Positions 15,806 through 24,764 are shown, numbered from the stretch's first letter. The stretch is 37,247 nt of DNA from a bacterium (GCA_021805395.1 JAJZFJ010000233.1:1-37247), one strand, 5' to 3'. Numbers and translations: made by a program. Notes: a model not told the origin generated them from the sequence alone.

Positions 15806-17506
15806 TTAGTGGCCATGAGAGACTTTCTTCTTGGGAGTTGCAGTTACCTTAGCTGGAGTGTTAGATCCAGTGTCCGAACTCGTATCCGTTGTCTCAGCCG
15901 GGATTGTAGCTGTGAGATCGTTTCCTGATATCGTCTCATCACCTTTTGCTGTCCCGATTATGAAAGGCTGATCTGTCTCCATTGTCTGTCCCTCACTATC
16001 CTGATAGTGGATGGGTGGATAGAGTGTGAGGGTTTGAGCTGTCTGATCATACACTGCATGGTCTGCCGTTCCCTGACGTGTAATCTGCTTTCCGTCACTC
16101 ATAAACTTCTGCATAAATTTAAGATGCCCAGACAGCTCTGCTATACGTGTGTTGGAGTGATAAACAACTTTATCGCAGTTCACCACCATGCCATGCTCCC
16201 TGATATTGGCACCGGGGTGCTCCTGAGTAGAAACGCCTGGTGGTGGCGGAGTAGGTTTAATGGTGAGAACAACCGAGTTGTAAAATATCCTCTCATGTAA
16301 CAGTTGGTCTATATGTGCTTTTTCACAGGTTGCATGGTATTCAGGTGAATCATATACCAGGTGTCCTTTAGCATCCATCTGATGAGTACGCGTGTTCCAG
16401 GTGGCATAATCCCCCGTAATTGTGGCGTCTCCATCTACGCAGTTGAATGGAAACCCGTAATATATTCCTGTGGCCGAAGATCCTTCTGCATGCTTTGCGT
16501 GAATCACAAGTGGCTTGGAAACGTGTGGTGCGGGCTGAGTCGATGTCGTGCTCTGGAGAACAGTGGCTGCTAGTGCAATGGTATGAAGAAGGTTCATTTG
16601 ACCCATATCCTTCGTTTGATTCATAGTGAGCGATAGATTTTGAATTATAAACTGATGCTTTTTTTCGTTCAGAATTAGACTGGAGGCAGAAAATGGACTA
16701 TTTTCCAAACTGCCACTTACATTCTGGGGACAGTAGAGAGAATCGGTTGCAAGAGTAAGATAAGCACTTTGACTGACTAGTCTGGTTGCCGAAGTCTTAT
16801 TGGAAAGATCTGTGGCGACAACACCTCCTGTTGTTTCTACCACCTTTCCTGCGGGATCGAAGCGTAATTGGTTAGCTGAAATGGAAAGAGTTGGAGTAGT
16901 TAAGACTGCACCTTTATTACAAACTATAATCTGCTGCGGCTTTCCCGTTCTTCTATTAATAGTTTGGAAAAAATCCAGTTTAGGTGCCGATATCTTCTCA
17001 TTGCCTGAAGTTTGCAAGTTAACTCCATTATCCAGCTTAAATTCCCATTGAACAAGGTGATACTGAGTTAGAGTAACAGGCATACTGGTAAAACTACCCG
17101 TTGTGTAATGTCCTTCACCTGCCTTAAATGTTATGTTCTCCGGTTTGTGGCTAACGGAGCTAGAATGCCCATTCTGTCTTGAGGAGTAGATAACTCCGTT
17201 AGTGATTTGTGTGATATCAGCACTCCCCACAGCATCTGTTGCTCCAGATTGAGGTCGGTTTACCTTAATCTGATCTGCATGTACCGTCCAGTCTGGTTTT
17301 CCATCAGTGCTGCTTGTGAAGCTGCCATTATTCAGGATTACACTTGGAGTAAGTCCCACGCCTCCTGCATAAGTTGTTTGAGGTACATAGTGAGGCTGTG
17401 CCCATATATATAGCAAAGTGATAGCCGAAACAACTATTACAAAAGCAGCTGTATTCCTGATTTTAACTATATTGCGTTTTTTCCTGATAGTTAAGTCACT
17501 TGGCAC
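15806..17506 (-). CDS. LptC/LptA (OstA)-like LPS export protein
   Basis: The product has about 566 residues from GTG 17506 (VPSDLTIRKK), chosen because GAGGAG (17514-17519, this strand) lies 7 bases upstream; the frame is open to 17551. A single hydrophobic segment (about residues 18-36) anchors it. The next part (PDWTVHADQIKV, QWEFKLDNG) looks like an LptC-type jellyroll domain. The second half (VDGDATITGDYATWNTRTHQMDAKGHLVYDS) has the repeating strand pattern of LptA/OstA, followed by a low-complexity Thr/Ser tail and a Lys/His end. In proteobacteria these are separate proteins of about 190 residues each that bridge lipopolysaccharide to the outer membrane, so this would be a fused or extended form. 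The family call is good; the exact division of domains is uncertain. Confidence 0.75.
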   Translation of the reverse strand: MPSDLTIRKKRNIVKIRNTAAFVIVVSAITLLYIWAQPHYVPQTTYAGGVGLTPSVILNNGSFTSSTDGKPDWTVHADQIKVNRPQSGATDAVGSADITQITNGVIYSSRQNGHSSSVSHKPENITFKAGEGHYTTGSFTSMPVTLTQYHLVQWEFKLDNGVNLQTSGNEKISAPKLDFFQTINRRTGKPQQIIVCNKGAVLTTPTLSISANQLRFDPAGKVVETTGGVVATDLSNKTSATRLVSQSAYLTLATDSLYCPQNVSGSLENSPFSASSLILNEKKHQFIIQNLSLTMNQTKDMGQMNLLHTIALAATVLQSTTSTQPAPHVSKPLVIHAKHAEGSSATGIYYGFPFNCVDGDATITGDYATWNTRTHQMDAKGHLVYDSPEYHATCEKAHIDQLLHERIFYNSVVLTIKPTPPPPGVSTQEHPGANIREHGMVVNCDKVVYHSNTRIAELSGHLKFMQKFMSDGKQITRQGTADHAVYDQTAQTLTLYPPIHYQDSEGQTMETDQPFIIGTAKGDETISGNDLTATIPAETTDTSSDTGSNTPAKVTATPKKKVSHGH

Positions 17507-17527
17507 CAGGCAGCTCCTCAATATTTC

Positions 17528-17533
17528 ATTGTA
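17528..17533 (-). promoter_or_regulatory. probable extended -10 promoter of the lptC/A-queC-serC unit
   Basis: On the minus strand TACAAT is preceded by TGC, giving the extended -10 form TGNTANAAT, 22 bases upstream of the GTG at 17506. Transcription would start about 15 bases before the start codon, leaving just enough leader for GAGGAG. No strong -35 hexamer is seen, which is usual for extended -10 promoters. Confidence 0.45.
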
Positions 17534-17643
17534 GCATATACGAAGATTCAAGTTTGTTTACATCTTAGCCGATACTCTTACACATTCTCTAAAATTAACA
17601 GTTACGGATACCTAGCACTATGTTTATCTGCAGGAGCATGCAT

Positions 17644-19434
17644 GTGAATTCGGAAAATATTAAGCAGACTAAAAGTCACGAGTCTAATGGCTTTAATCCA
17701 GAGATTCCCGGCGATCTCAATTTTTCCGATTCGTCATTTTTGAATGGTGTTCTTGATAATGTTCCCTCCCTTATTTATGTGTATGATATCAGCACAGATA
17801 CAAACATATACGTTAATGATGCAATTGCTGATTTACTTGGCTACAGTAAAAACGAGCTCTCCCTCTCTGGACAAGGCATGCTGGAGCATATTGTGCACCC
17901 TCAGGATCAGAAAGTTGCATCTCGCCACTATGCCCGCATGAGGGCTGCGAAGAACAGATCGGTGCACTCCTGCGTTTTACGATGTAAAACACAGAGCGGA
18001 GACTGGCGATGGATCTGCACACGAGAGCGTGTTCTAACTCGCCAGGAGGGGCGCGTGCAGTATGTTCTAGGAATCGCTGAGGATATAACCAAGTCTAAGT
18101 TAGCTCAAAATCACCTCCAGCAGATGTATGCTTCTCTCTCGCGACAGATGGAGGTAGTTAGCGAGCAGGCAAAGTTGCTGAAAGAACAGGGCGATCAGCT
18201 GAGGGTTGCAAACGAAACACTAGGCACCCTGGCTGCCACAGATGGACTAACAGGGCTGAAAAATCATAAGACATTTCAGGATCTTGCCCAGCACGAAATG
18301 GTTCGAGCAGTTCGTTATGATACCCCCATGTCACTGGCTTTGCTGGATGTCGATAACTTTAAAGCATATAATGACAGTTTTGGACATCCGGCAGGCGATT
18401 TCGTATTAAAAACGGTTGCTGATCTCATGGTGAAAACCATGAGAAATACAGACCATGTGGCAAGGTATGGCGGCGAAGAGTTTGCAGTTATTCTACCAGA
18501 AACCGACCTCGACCAATCGATGATAGCACTTGAGCGTTTGAGGTCTGCCATCGAGCTGTATCCCTGGCCATTACGTCAGATCACTGTCAGTATTGGAGTG
18601 GCATCCTGCTCGGAAGATTATGAAAGCATTGCAGATTTAATTCTTGATGCAGACAAAGCTCTGTACTGCGCAAAACATGACGGGAAGAACCGTGTTTGTG
18701 ATTTGAAACTGACAGGAAACCACCTTACGGGAAGCGGTGCTAAAACTGCAATACAATCTGCCTATGATATGTGCCTGGCTCAGATCAATGAGATGCAGAA
18801 GATTGAAGTGAACCACGATGTTGAACATCATGAGATGATTGAGGCATACAACAGCACAATTGAGAGCTGGACACAGGTTTTGAGACTGCGGGACAGGGAG
18901 ACGGAAGGCCATGCGGAACGGGTAACAGAGCTGTCTGTTCGTCTTGCCAGAATTATTGGATTGAACGAGGACGAAGTGCGATCAGTGAGATGGGGCGCTA
19001 TGCTTCATGATATTGGGAAGATAGGAGTGCCCGACTCCATATTGCAAAAACCTGGTCCCTTAACACCTGAAGAGAGGCTGCAGATGGAGAAGCATCCGGT
19101 GCTTGCCTATGAACTGCTGTCCTCCATCTCCTATCTTAAGGACGTCATCGACATACCATACTGCCACCACGAAAGATGGGATGGTAAGGGTTATCCTCGA
19201 GGATTGAAAGGGGAAGAGATCCCTTTACCAGCACGCCTTTTCTCGGTGGTGGATGTGTGGGATGCACTCAGTTTTGACCGATGCTACAGGAAAGCATGGC
19301 CGCCAGAGAAGGTTGAGCAGTATTTGGAAGAGAATGCTGGAACCCAGTTTGACAAGCGTGCAGTAGATGTGCTGCTTGGCTTGTTGAGGGAAGGTAGAAA
19401 AGCTACTGAGAACGAAGTACTTGAAGCCGCATAA
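17644..19434 (+). CDS. PAS-GGDEF-HD-GYP cyclic-di-GMP enzyme
   Basis: This encodes a cytoplasmic protein of about 596 residues. GTG 17644 is preferred because AGGAG at 17632-17636 lies 7 bases away; ATG at 17638 or 17620 is possible. A PAS sensor domain comes first (about 30-155: FLNGVLDNVPSLIYVYD, DWRWICTRERVL, GIAEDIT), then a coiled-coil linker. The GGDEF domain carries an intact active loop RYGGEEF (18463-18483) and an RNTD inhibitory-site motif five residues before it. A second helical linker leads to an HD-GYP domain with HDIGKIG (19005 onward), HHERWDGKGYP (GYP at 19189-19197) and VVDVWDAL. Both the diguanylate cyclase and phosphodiesterase motifs are complete, so it could both make and degrade cyclic-di-GMP. 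The last 32 bases overlap the convergent cinA. Confidence 0.93.
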   Translation: MNSENIKQTKSHESNGFNPEIPGDLNFSDSSFLNGVLDNVPSLIYVYDISTDTNIYVNDAIADLLGYSKNELSLSGQGMLEHIVHPQDQKVASRHYARMRAAKNRSVHSCVLRCKTQSGDWRWICTRERVLTRQEGRVQYVLGIAEDITKSKLAQNHLQQMYASLSRQMEVVSEQAKLLKEQGDQLRVANETLGTLAATDGLTGLKNHKTFQDLAQHEMVRAVRYDTPMSLALLDVDNFKAYNDSFGHPAGDFVLKTVADLMVKTMRNTDHVARYGGEEFAVILPETDLDQSMIALERLRSAIELYPWPLRQITVSIGVASCSEDYESIADLILDADKALYCAKHDGKNRVCDLKLTGNHLTGSGAKTAIQSAYDMCLAQINEMQKIEVNHDVEHHEMIEAYNSTIESWTQVLRLRDRETEGHAERVTELSVRLARIIGLNEDEVRSVRWGAMLHDIGKIGVPDSILQKPGPLTPEERLQMEKHPVLAYELLSSISYLKDVIDIPYCHHERWDGKGYPRGLKGEEIPLPARLFSVVDVWDALSFDRCYRKAWPPEKVEQYLEENAGTQFDKRAVDVLLGLLREGRKATENEVLEAA

Positions 19435-20650
19435 TGTTAAGGGCTGTTTGTGATGAGCGGGTGCGAACTATGGAGCGGGAGCCAATAAACAGACACCTTT
19501 CGCACAAGGTTGTTTCTGGAGTACTGAGTGCAATGTATACCAGGCCAACAGGCTTCGCTTCGGTGCCTCCCCCAGGGCCAGCTATTCCAGTGATGCCAAC
19601 ACCTAGAGTGGTATGGAAACTTTTCCGTACTCCTTCAGCAAGTGCCACGGCTGTTTCCTCGCTTACTGCACCTGTTCGCTCAAGCTGATTTGGATCTACT
19701 CCCAGAAGTCGGATCTTCGTTTCATTGCTATAGCAGATTATCCCTCCAGGAAAGATTTCAGAACTGCCAGGCACATCCGTTATTCTCTGTGCAAGCAGTC
19801 CACCCGTGCAGCTCTCTGCCGTAGATATAGAGACCATCTTTGCTCTTAGCAGTGATACCACAGCTCTTTCAAGAGTCTCATCGTTTTCTGCATAGATCAC
19901 CTCTCCCAGTCGCTGCTTCAACTCCTCAACTCTGGCATTAATCAAATCATCAGCTTCCGATTTTGTTGCAGCTTTTGCCGTAACCCGAAGATGAACTTCG
20001 CCTACTTTTGCATAAGGAGCCACCGTAGGGTTAGTTGAAAGCATGAGGTCTTTAACGGTATCTTCAACAAGGCTTTCACCCATTCCAATTATGCGAAGAA
20101 CACGTGACTGGATTGTTGCTGTATCTCCTGTCATGGCATGAATGATGGGCGCCACTTCGTTTTCAACCATTGGAATGAACTCATTAGGAGGCCCAGGCAG
20201 AGCAAATGCCACTTTGCCATCTTTATGGAAATAGAGACCTGGAGCAGTTCCATGTGGGTTCTTAAGAGCCCTCCCATGGCGAGGTACATATGCCTGTCTG
20301 AAGTTGTTCTCTGTGGGAGTTACACCTCTAGCAAGGAAGAACTGAGTGAGATTTGCTACTATCTCCTCATCGCGTTCCAGTGTATCTCCCAGTGCTTCGG
20401 CAATTCCATCACGCGTTAGATCATCCATCGTCGGACCAAGTCCCCCTATGGTGATCACAATATCGTTTTCAGCAAATGCTGCTTTAAGAGCGGTAACTAG
20501 ACGAGGTAGATTATCTCCAACTGTTGTACGTCTGTATACTGTTATTCCGAGACTGGAGAGTGATTTAGCAAGATACGCCGCATTTGTATCCACGGTTTGA
20601 CCAAGCAGCAGTTCTGTTCCTACCGATACAACTTCAGCTCGTAATGACAT
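19403..20650 (-). CDS. cinA: CinA-like protein with nicotinamide-nucleotide amidase domain
   Basis: The product has 415 residues, the full two-domain length. The N-terminal domain (MSLRAEVVSVGTELLLGQ to about residue 170) is the MocF/COG1058 type with GGLGPTMDDLTRD and ALPGPPNEF; in this family it acts on ADP-ribose or FAD-type pyrophosphates. The C-terminal PncC-type domain (about 255-415) holds STAESCTGGLLA and GITGIAGPGGGTEAKPVG and hydrolyses NMN to nicotinate mononucleotide, recycling pyridine nucleotides. It is the last gene of a unit after cysS and the M24 peptidase, with an 11-base gap. It overlaps the convergent cyclic-di-GMP gene by 32 bases, so the last 9 or 10 residues (IMRLQVLRSQ) share DNA with that gene. 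Confidence 0.94.
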   Translation of the reverse strand: MSLRAEVVSVGTELLLGQTVDTNAAYLAKSLSSLGITVYRRTTVGDNLPRLVTALKAAFAENDIVITIGGLGPTMDDLTRDGIAEALGDTLERDEEIVANLTQFFLARGVTPTENNFRQAYVPRHGRALKNPHGTAPGLYFHKDGKVAFALPGPPNEFIPMVENEVAPIIHAMTGDTATIQSRVLRIIGMGESLVEDTVKDLMLSTNPTVAPYAKVGEVHLRVTAKAATKSEADDLINARVEELKQRLGEVIYAENDETLERAVVSLLRAKMVSISTAESCTGGLLAQRITDVPGSSEIFPGGIICYSNETKIRLLGVDPNQLERTGAVSEETAVALAEGVRKSFHTTLGVGITGIAGPGGGTEAKPVGLVYIALSTPETTLCERCLFIGSRSIVRTRSSQTALNIMRLQVLRSQ

Positions 20651-20661
20651 TGTTCTACTTC

Positions 20662-21780
20662 CTAACGTGCCTCTACTACTGGAAGCTCTGCAGGAGGATC
20701 CACATTTAATGATCGAACTCCCTCATCTTCCACTGTCACAATCACTTCCAGCCTAACTCCAAACCTGCCGGGCAGATAGATGCCCGGTTCCACAGAAAAG
20801 CACATTTTCTGTTCAAGCAACAATGAGTTGCCCCGGACAATGTACGGAGGCTCATGCCCGGAGAGTCCGATACCATGTCCGGTACGATGGATGAAATAGT
20901 CCCCATACCCTGCGGATTCAATCACAGTGCGCGCGGCTTCGTCCACAGCTTCGCATGAAATGCCGGGTGCAGCAAGTGCTCTTGCCGCCATGTGTGCCCT
21001 TTGCACAACTTTATAAATTAATCGGGCTTCTGGGTCCGAGGGTTCGCCTACAGAAAATGTTCTTGTTATATCTGAATGGTAGTGATTCCAGAAACAGCCA
21101 ATATCAAGTATCACTACATCGCCTTCTTTGAGAGGAGTGGAATCACTGGAGTGATGCGGCATGGCACCATTGGCACCGAAGCACACAAGCGGGGTGAAGG
21201 AGGGATGTGTGGAGCGTGCATGACAGGCATCCACAACCATTCTTTGGACCTCAGCCTCTGTTTGACCCAGCCGCACAGTGTGCATCACTTCCTCAGCAAT
21301 CGAGTCGATGAGAGAGGCAGCAGTCTGCATATCCTCAAGCTCGGTATCTGTTTTAATGCGTCGCATAACTGAGAGAACATCGTCAGCAGGTTTGTAGAAT
21401 TGACCTGGCATTAGACTTATCATGTGCATCAGGTGTACGCTCTGTAGTTCATCATCCACCAGTATAGTGGCATCGGAAGGAATGGCCATCTCCTGAAGCA
21501 GGCTGTTGTAGGAAGGCAGCCAGCCCTCAGCATCCCCCCAGCCTACCACATGGCTAATTCCTGCAGGGTTCTGCTTTGCCTGCTGAACATTCATTGATGG
21601 CACCAGGAATACCGGTTCACCCTTGGTAGGGATCAGCAATGCCAGTAACCGCTTGTGTCCATTTTCAAGATAGCCAGTGAGATAACGCATCTGATCGGTG
21701 AATGAGATTATTGCCAGAGAGGAGTGCTGTTCCTGCATGATCTCCTGCAAGCGTCTGACCCGGGAAATACCTGTACTCAT
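20662..21780 (-). CDS. M24 family metallopeptidase, probable Xaa-Pro aminopeptidase or dipeptidase
   Basis: The product has 372 residues and no signal peptide. The N-terminal creatinase-like domain (about 1-130: YLTGYLENGHKRLL, LVPSMNVQQAK) is followed by the pita-bread catalytic domain. The metal ligands are all visible: DIGCFWNHYHSDITRTF (two Asp), HRTGHGIGLSGHEPP (His), SVEPGIYLPG (Glu) and GVRLEVIV (Glu). Such enzymes remove or release residues next to proline in peptide turnover. The start overlaps the end of cysS by 4 bases and cinA follows closely, so the three are one unit. Aminopeptidase (PepP/YpdF) and dipeptidase (PepQ) cannot be told apart by eye. Confidence 0.9.
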   Translation of the reverse strand: MSTGISRVRRLQEIMQEQHSSLAIISFTDQMRYLTGYLENGHKRLLALLIPTKGEPVFLVPSMNVQQAKQNPAGISHVVGWGDAEGWLPSYNSLLQEMAIPSDATILVDDELQSVHLMHMISLMPGQFYKPADDVLSVMRRIKTDTELEDMQTAASLIDSIAEEVMHTVRLGQTEAEVQRMVVDACHARSTHPSFTPLVCFGANGAMPHHSSDSTPLKEGDVVILDIGCFWNHYHSDITRTFSVGEPSDPEARLIYKVVQRAHMAARALAAPGISCEAVDEAARTVIESAGYGDYFIHRTGHGIGLSGHEPPYIVRGNSLLLEQKMCFSVEPGIYLPGRFGVRLEVIVTVEDEGVRSLNVDPPAELPVVEAR

Positions 21781-23162
21781 CTGACTGCCTCCTCCAGTAG
21801 TTTGCGTTTCACCTGTGTTCCTTGTGGACCATCCAGCACATCGAATCCCATGGCTATAATCTGGTCTCTAATTGCATCTGATTCTGCCCAGTTTCGATTG
21901 GATCTGGCGGTATTGCGAAGAGTGATGAGGTCCTGCACTGATTGCGGTAGCGGCTCTTCCGCCCGCCGCGAATGCTCCTCTATCTGCAAGCCCAATACCT
22001 GATCGAACTCAAGCCACAATCGTCGGCTACCAATAGAATGCAGCTGTCCTATTACCTGAGAGATAGACAGGTCATCATTCAGGATCTCCAGCAGCCGTTT
22101 GTGTTCCGCCTGAAATTCATCCTCTTTATTTGCCAGCGGATCGTCTGCTTCTGACAGTGCATAGATTTTACGCAGACCAGATGCTGCCGCATCCAGCGCA
22201 TCTAATGAAAAGTTAAGTTCTCCCCTGTAGTGAGCCTGCAGGCAGAAGTAGCGGTAGGTCATGGGATCGTAACCAGCATCAACCAGAGACTGAAGTGTGT
22301 TAATGGAACCGCCTTTTGATTTTGAAATCTTTTCCTTATTCATCAACAGGAATTCACCATGCATCCAGTAATTTACGAAAGGATGGTGAGTTGCTCCTTC
22401 ACTCTGCGCAATCTCGTTTGTGTGGTGCACAGGAATGTGATCGATGCCTCCGCAATGGATATCAAAGGTTTCTCCAAGGTATTGCATTGACATTGCTGAG
22501 CACTCTATGTGCCAGCCTGGATACCCTGGGCCCCATGGGCTTGACCACTGCATGAGGTGATGTGGCTTATTTAGAAACCAGAGCATGAAATCTGATGGGT
22601 TTCGCTTGCTGTCATCTGAGATGACCTCATCGCGCTCAGTACGCTGGCCGGAGAGGTTCAGCCGTGCCATCTTCCCATAGTTTTCAAATAGGGCGGTGTC
22701 GAAATAGACCCCCTCAGGAGTCTGGTACGTGAGGCCGTTCTGCTCGAGCCTTCCTATGAGCTCTATCATCTGAACGATATGCTCGGTGGCCCTTGGGGCA
22801 GTATTTGGCCGCAGGATATTGAGACGCTGGGTATCCAGGAAAAACGCCTCTTCATAAAACCGTGCGATCTCAAGCGGGCTGCGGTTTTCCCTTCTTGCTG
22901 CAACTTCCATCTTGTCTTCGCCAGCATCTGCATCGGTTGTCATGTGGCCAACATCTGTTATGTTCATCACATGTTTAACCTTGTATCCGTTAAACTCCAG
23001 AGTGCGCCTCAGGAGATCCTCAAAGATATATGTGCGAAGATTGCCTATGTGGGCATAGTTGTATACAGTGGGACCGCAGCAGTATAGAGACACATGACCT
23101 TCTACCATAGGTACAAACTCTTGTTTGCTGCGGGAGGCAGTGTTGTAAAATGTCAGTTTCAT
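21777..23162 (-). CDS. cysS: cysteinyl-tRNA synthetase
   Basis: The enzyme is a class I aminoacyl-tRNA synthetase that charges tRNA-Cys in the cytoplasm. The 461-residue product has the family's usual length. [14 protein letters not shown] near residue 28 supplies the first zinc-ligand Cys and the HIGH motif in the form [14 protein letters not shown] supplies the second Cys, [10 protein letters not shown] the His and Glu zinc ligands, and KISKSKGG the KMSKS loop. The C-terminal helical domain and a basic anticodon-binding tail ([10 protein letters not shown]) are present. It is first in the unit with the M24 peptidase and cinA. GGAG lies about 10 bases before the ATG; an AGGAGG sits further upstream at 23202-23207. 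Confidence 0.97.
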   Translation of the reverse strand: MKLTFYNTASRSKQEFVPMVEGHVSLYCCGPTVYNYAHIGNLRTYIFEDLLRRTLEFNGYKVKHVMNITDVGHMTTDADAGEDKMEVAARRENRSPLEIARFYEEAFFLDTQRLNILRPNTAPRATEHIVQMIELIGRLEQNGLTYQTPEGVYFDTALFENYGKMARLNLSGQRTERDEVISDDSKRNPSDFMLWFLNKPHHLMQWSSPWGPGYPGWHIECSAMSMQYLGETFDIHCGGIDHIPVHHTNEIAQSEGATHHPFVNYWMHGEFLLMNKEKISKSKGGSINTLQSLVDAGYDPMTYRYFCLQAHYRGELNFSLDALDAAASGLRKIYALSEADDPLANKEDEFQAEHKRLLEILNDDLSISQVIGQLHSIGSRRLWLEFDQVLGLQIEEHSRRAEEPLPQSVQDLITLRNTARSNRNWAESDAIRDQIIAMGFDVLDGPQGTQVKRKLLEEAVR

Positions 23163-23523
23163 GCTCTATACTCTCCGGTAAACGAATACCTGTTATTATA
23201 CCTCCTGGCGCCAGTATGTTTGAATATATTAAGCTGCCTTAAGTATGTGGTGATGGATAGGGTTATAGGGACAACCTAAACTATACCTGCTATGGCGAGA
23301 CCCATCCCCGGAAGCCTGCTACGCTTGCTAAGGGAGGGTAAGAGTGCGGACTGGGAGGTGGTAATGGCACTATGCAGGATTTAACTTCCTGTACTGAATT
23401 TTCTACTATTGCAATCAATAATGGTGTAATTACTTCTATAATGAGATATAAGCTTTTTGCAGTACCGGGAATTGGCAAGCTTACCTGCATAGCCTGTTAG
23501 TTTGATGATCAAGAGGAAAAGAA
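23163..23523. other. 361-base intergenic stretch between divergent cysS and the glyoxalase-fold gene
   Basis: The part near cysS is its leader on the minus strand. The middle (about 23290-23370) is more G+C-rich than its flanks and contains purine-rich runs (GGGAGGG, GGGAGGTGG). A TATAAT at 23437-23442 could be the -10 box of the glyoxalase-fold gene, although TTGCAA at 23409-23414 is 22 bases away, too far for a normal -35. I recognise no T-box, riboswitch or RNA gene. A 66-codon minus-strand frame over 23290-23490 looks accidental. Confidence 0.45.
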
Positions 23524-23895
23524 ATGACTGTTGACTACTGCATTCCAATAATCCCAAGTATCGATCTGGAGAAAAGCCTCCAGTTGTGGGTAGATGTCCT
23601 TGGGTTTTCAAAGAGTTCCGAAATGTACGAAGACGATAAGTTGATCTTCTGTATGCTCATGAAAGATGATCTGCAGTTTATGCTAAACCAGCGTGCTGGA
23701 ACTCCAGTCACGCCAGAAAACTATGAAGGCATTCGGCTTTACTGGACTCCCAAAGATATCCATATCCTCAGAGAGAGTTTGTTAAGCAGTGGGTATAAAG
23801 TTTCAGATATTGAAGATCGGGAGTACGGCCAGACTGAGTTCTTCCTGACTGATGATGATGGCTTTACTCATTGCTTTGGCGTATCTACACAGTAA
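23524..23895 (+). CDS. glyoxalase / bleomycin-resistance fold (vicinal oxygen chelate) protein
   Basis: The product has 123 residues, the usual length for a two-module VOC domain. IPIIPSIDLEKSLQLWVDVLGF is the first beta-alpha-beta unit of the fold; DDLQFMLNQRAG and the C-terminal EFFLTDDDGFTHCFG (equivalent to the usual F.DPDGN....) complete it. Purine-rich GAGGAAAAGAA stands just before the ATG. Members bind metal and act on small molecules or sequester antibiotics; the His and Glu positions are not complete enough to say that this one is an enzyme. The pattern is closest to the YycE or bleomycin-binding-like subgroup. It stands alone, with repeats following. Confidence 0.85.
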   Translation: MTVDYCIPIIPSIDLEKSLQLWVDVLGFSKSSEMYEDDKLIFCMLMKDDLQFMLNQRAGTPVTPENYEGIRLYWTPKDIHILRESLLSSGYKVSDIEDREYGQTEFFLTDDDGFTHCFGVSTQ

Positions 23896-24378
23896 GGCTA
23901 TAACGGTCACCATTGGAATGGGGTAACACTACACCTTAGCAACACATGCCAATTGACTTGTCTTGTTCGCATTAGTGGAAATCCACGTCTGCCTAGTTTC
24001 GTCTACCTACGTGGACGATATGCCGACACAGTAAACAATACGGAGAATTTGTTATTGAGAACGTTACCCCATTGACGGAAATCCCTATTGCAAAGCAGTC
24101 CCAATCCGACAACCGCGCAGGCGGGTGTGATTTAGCAGAGACGGGTTTCGACCCGTCCGACAGAGCCATATGAATGCGAAGCTAATACTATGCAACCCGC
24201 ACTATTGCCCGCCCCTTGGTGAGCGAAAGCGAACGTCCATGGGAGTGGTTGGAGATGTGGAATCCGGTCACTTTGAACACTGAATCCGTTCCATCTTGCA
24301 CGCCGATTCCGATCCGAACTTAACGCTTCTTAGAGAATGCTTGCCCTTCCAAAATCCAAAGTAAATCGAATTCTATTG
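23896..24378. other. noncoding stretch with inverted and direct repeats
   Basis: AATGGGGTAAC at 23917-23927 and its exact inverse GTTACCCCATT at 24063-24073 enclose about 135 bases. The second arm is the start of a 40-base unit (24060-24099) found again at 27965-28004. A 15-base string CCGCGCAGGCGGGTG at 24113-24127 recurs at 27780-27794. An ACGGG/CCCGT hairpin follows near 24140-24160. No coding frame is convincing here. Confidence 0.6.
24060..24099 (+). repeat. 40-base direct repeat, copy A
   Basis: The unit begins AACGTTACCCCATTG and ends CAAAGCAGT. It matches copy B (27965-28004) at 34 of 40 positions by eye, and differs only in a 2-base block and a 4-base block. Sequence further downstream also shows scattered similarity to the region after copy B (GGGTTT.ACCCGTCC, then AGAGCC against ACAGCC). 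The two copies enclose the AbrB-like and two-component genes. Confidence 0.7.
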
Positions 24379-24579
24379 TTAAAAAGTACTCTCATTTTTA
24401 AGTACAGACGGTGGAGTATTTTTTCTTCTAAGAACGAGTTGCGATTTATCCTCCACAAACCACTCCACTACTTCTCCTTGTGTGAATTCCATTGCCTGTG
24501 CAATTGCAGATGGAAATCCAACATACCACTGTTCGCTTGCAACTCGCTTGATGAGCTGAATTTTTGTAGGGCATCCCAT
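24379..24579 (-). CDS. AbrB/SpoVT-like small DNA-binding protein
   Basis: The product has 66 residues. The pattern KIQLIKRVASEQWYVGFPSAI then GEVVEWFVEDKSQLVLRRK matches the swapped-hairpin AbrB/MazE fold: a first strand, a short helix around FPSAIAQAM, and a strand ending in a basic turn. Such proteins bind palindromic DNA as antitoxins or regulators, and some small ones travel with insertion sequences. AGGAGG (24585-24590, this strand) is 5 bases before the ATG, and a perfect 16-bp palindrome lies just upstream. No toxin gene follows: 480 bases of noncoding repeats separate it from the next gene. It may be an orphan left by a lost partner. Confidence 0.65.
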   Translation of the reverse strand: MGCPTKIQLIKRVASEQWYVGFPSAIAQAMEFTQGEVVEWFVEDKSQLVLRRKNTPPSVLKNESTF

Positions 24580-24595
24580 AGCGGCCTCCTTGCTT

Positions 24596-24611
24596 CTAGT
24601 TATATAACTAG
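24596..24611. promoter_or_regulatory. 16-bp perfect palindrome upstream of the AbrB-like gene
   Basis: CTAGTTATATAACTAG reads the same on both strands and lies 17 bases before the ATG at 24579, immediately upstream of AGGAGG. Its centre TATATAA could be part of a -10 box. AbrB-fold proteins commonly bind such dyads at their own promoters, so this is a candidate autoregulatory operator. Confidence 0.5.
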
Positions 24612-24764
24612 ATACGCGAGAACGGAGTAAAGTTCCTTCAAAGAGTAGAAATTTTTAATAATCAGTATAAGTATATGACATAGAGAGGATTGACGTCCCC
24701 GGAAGTGCAGAGCATGGATATTCATCTATTTTTCAATATTAAGAAGAATATCTCAAGATCAGAC

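Noticed and set aside
23163-23400. T-box leader for cysS
   Set aside because: I could not find the conserved T-box sequence or a specifier-loop and antiterminator arrangement on the minus strand.
23290-23490. 66-codon minus-strand frame in the cysS upstream region
   Set aside because: It has a Pro-rich tail arising from purine-rich noncoding DNA, no ribosome binding site, and no recognisable motif.
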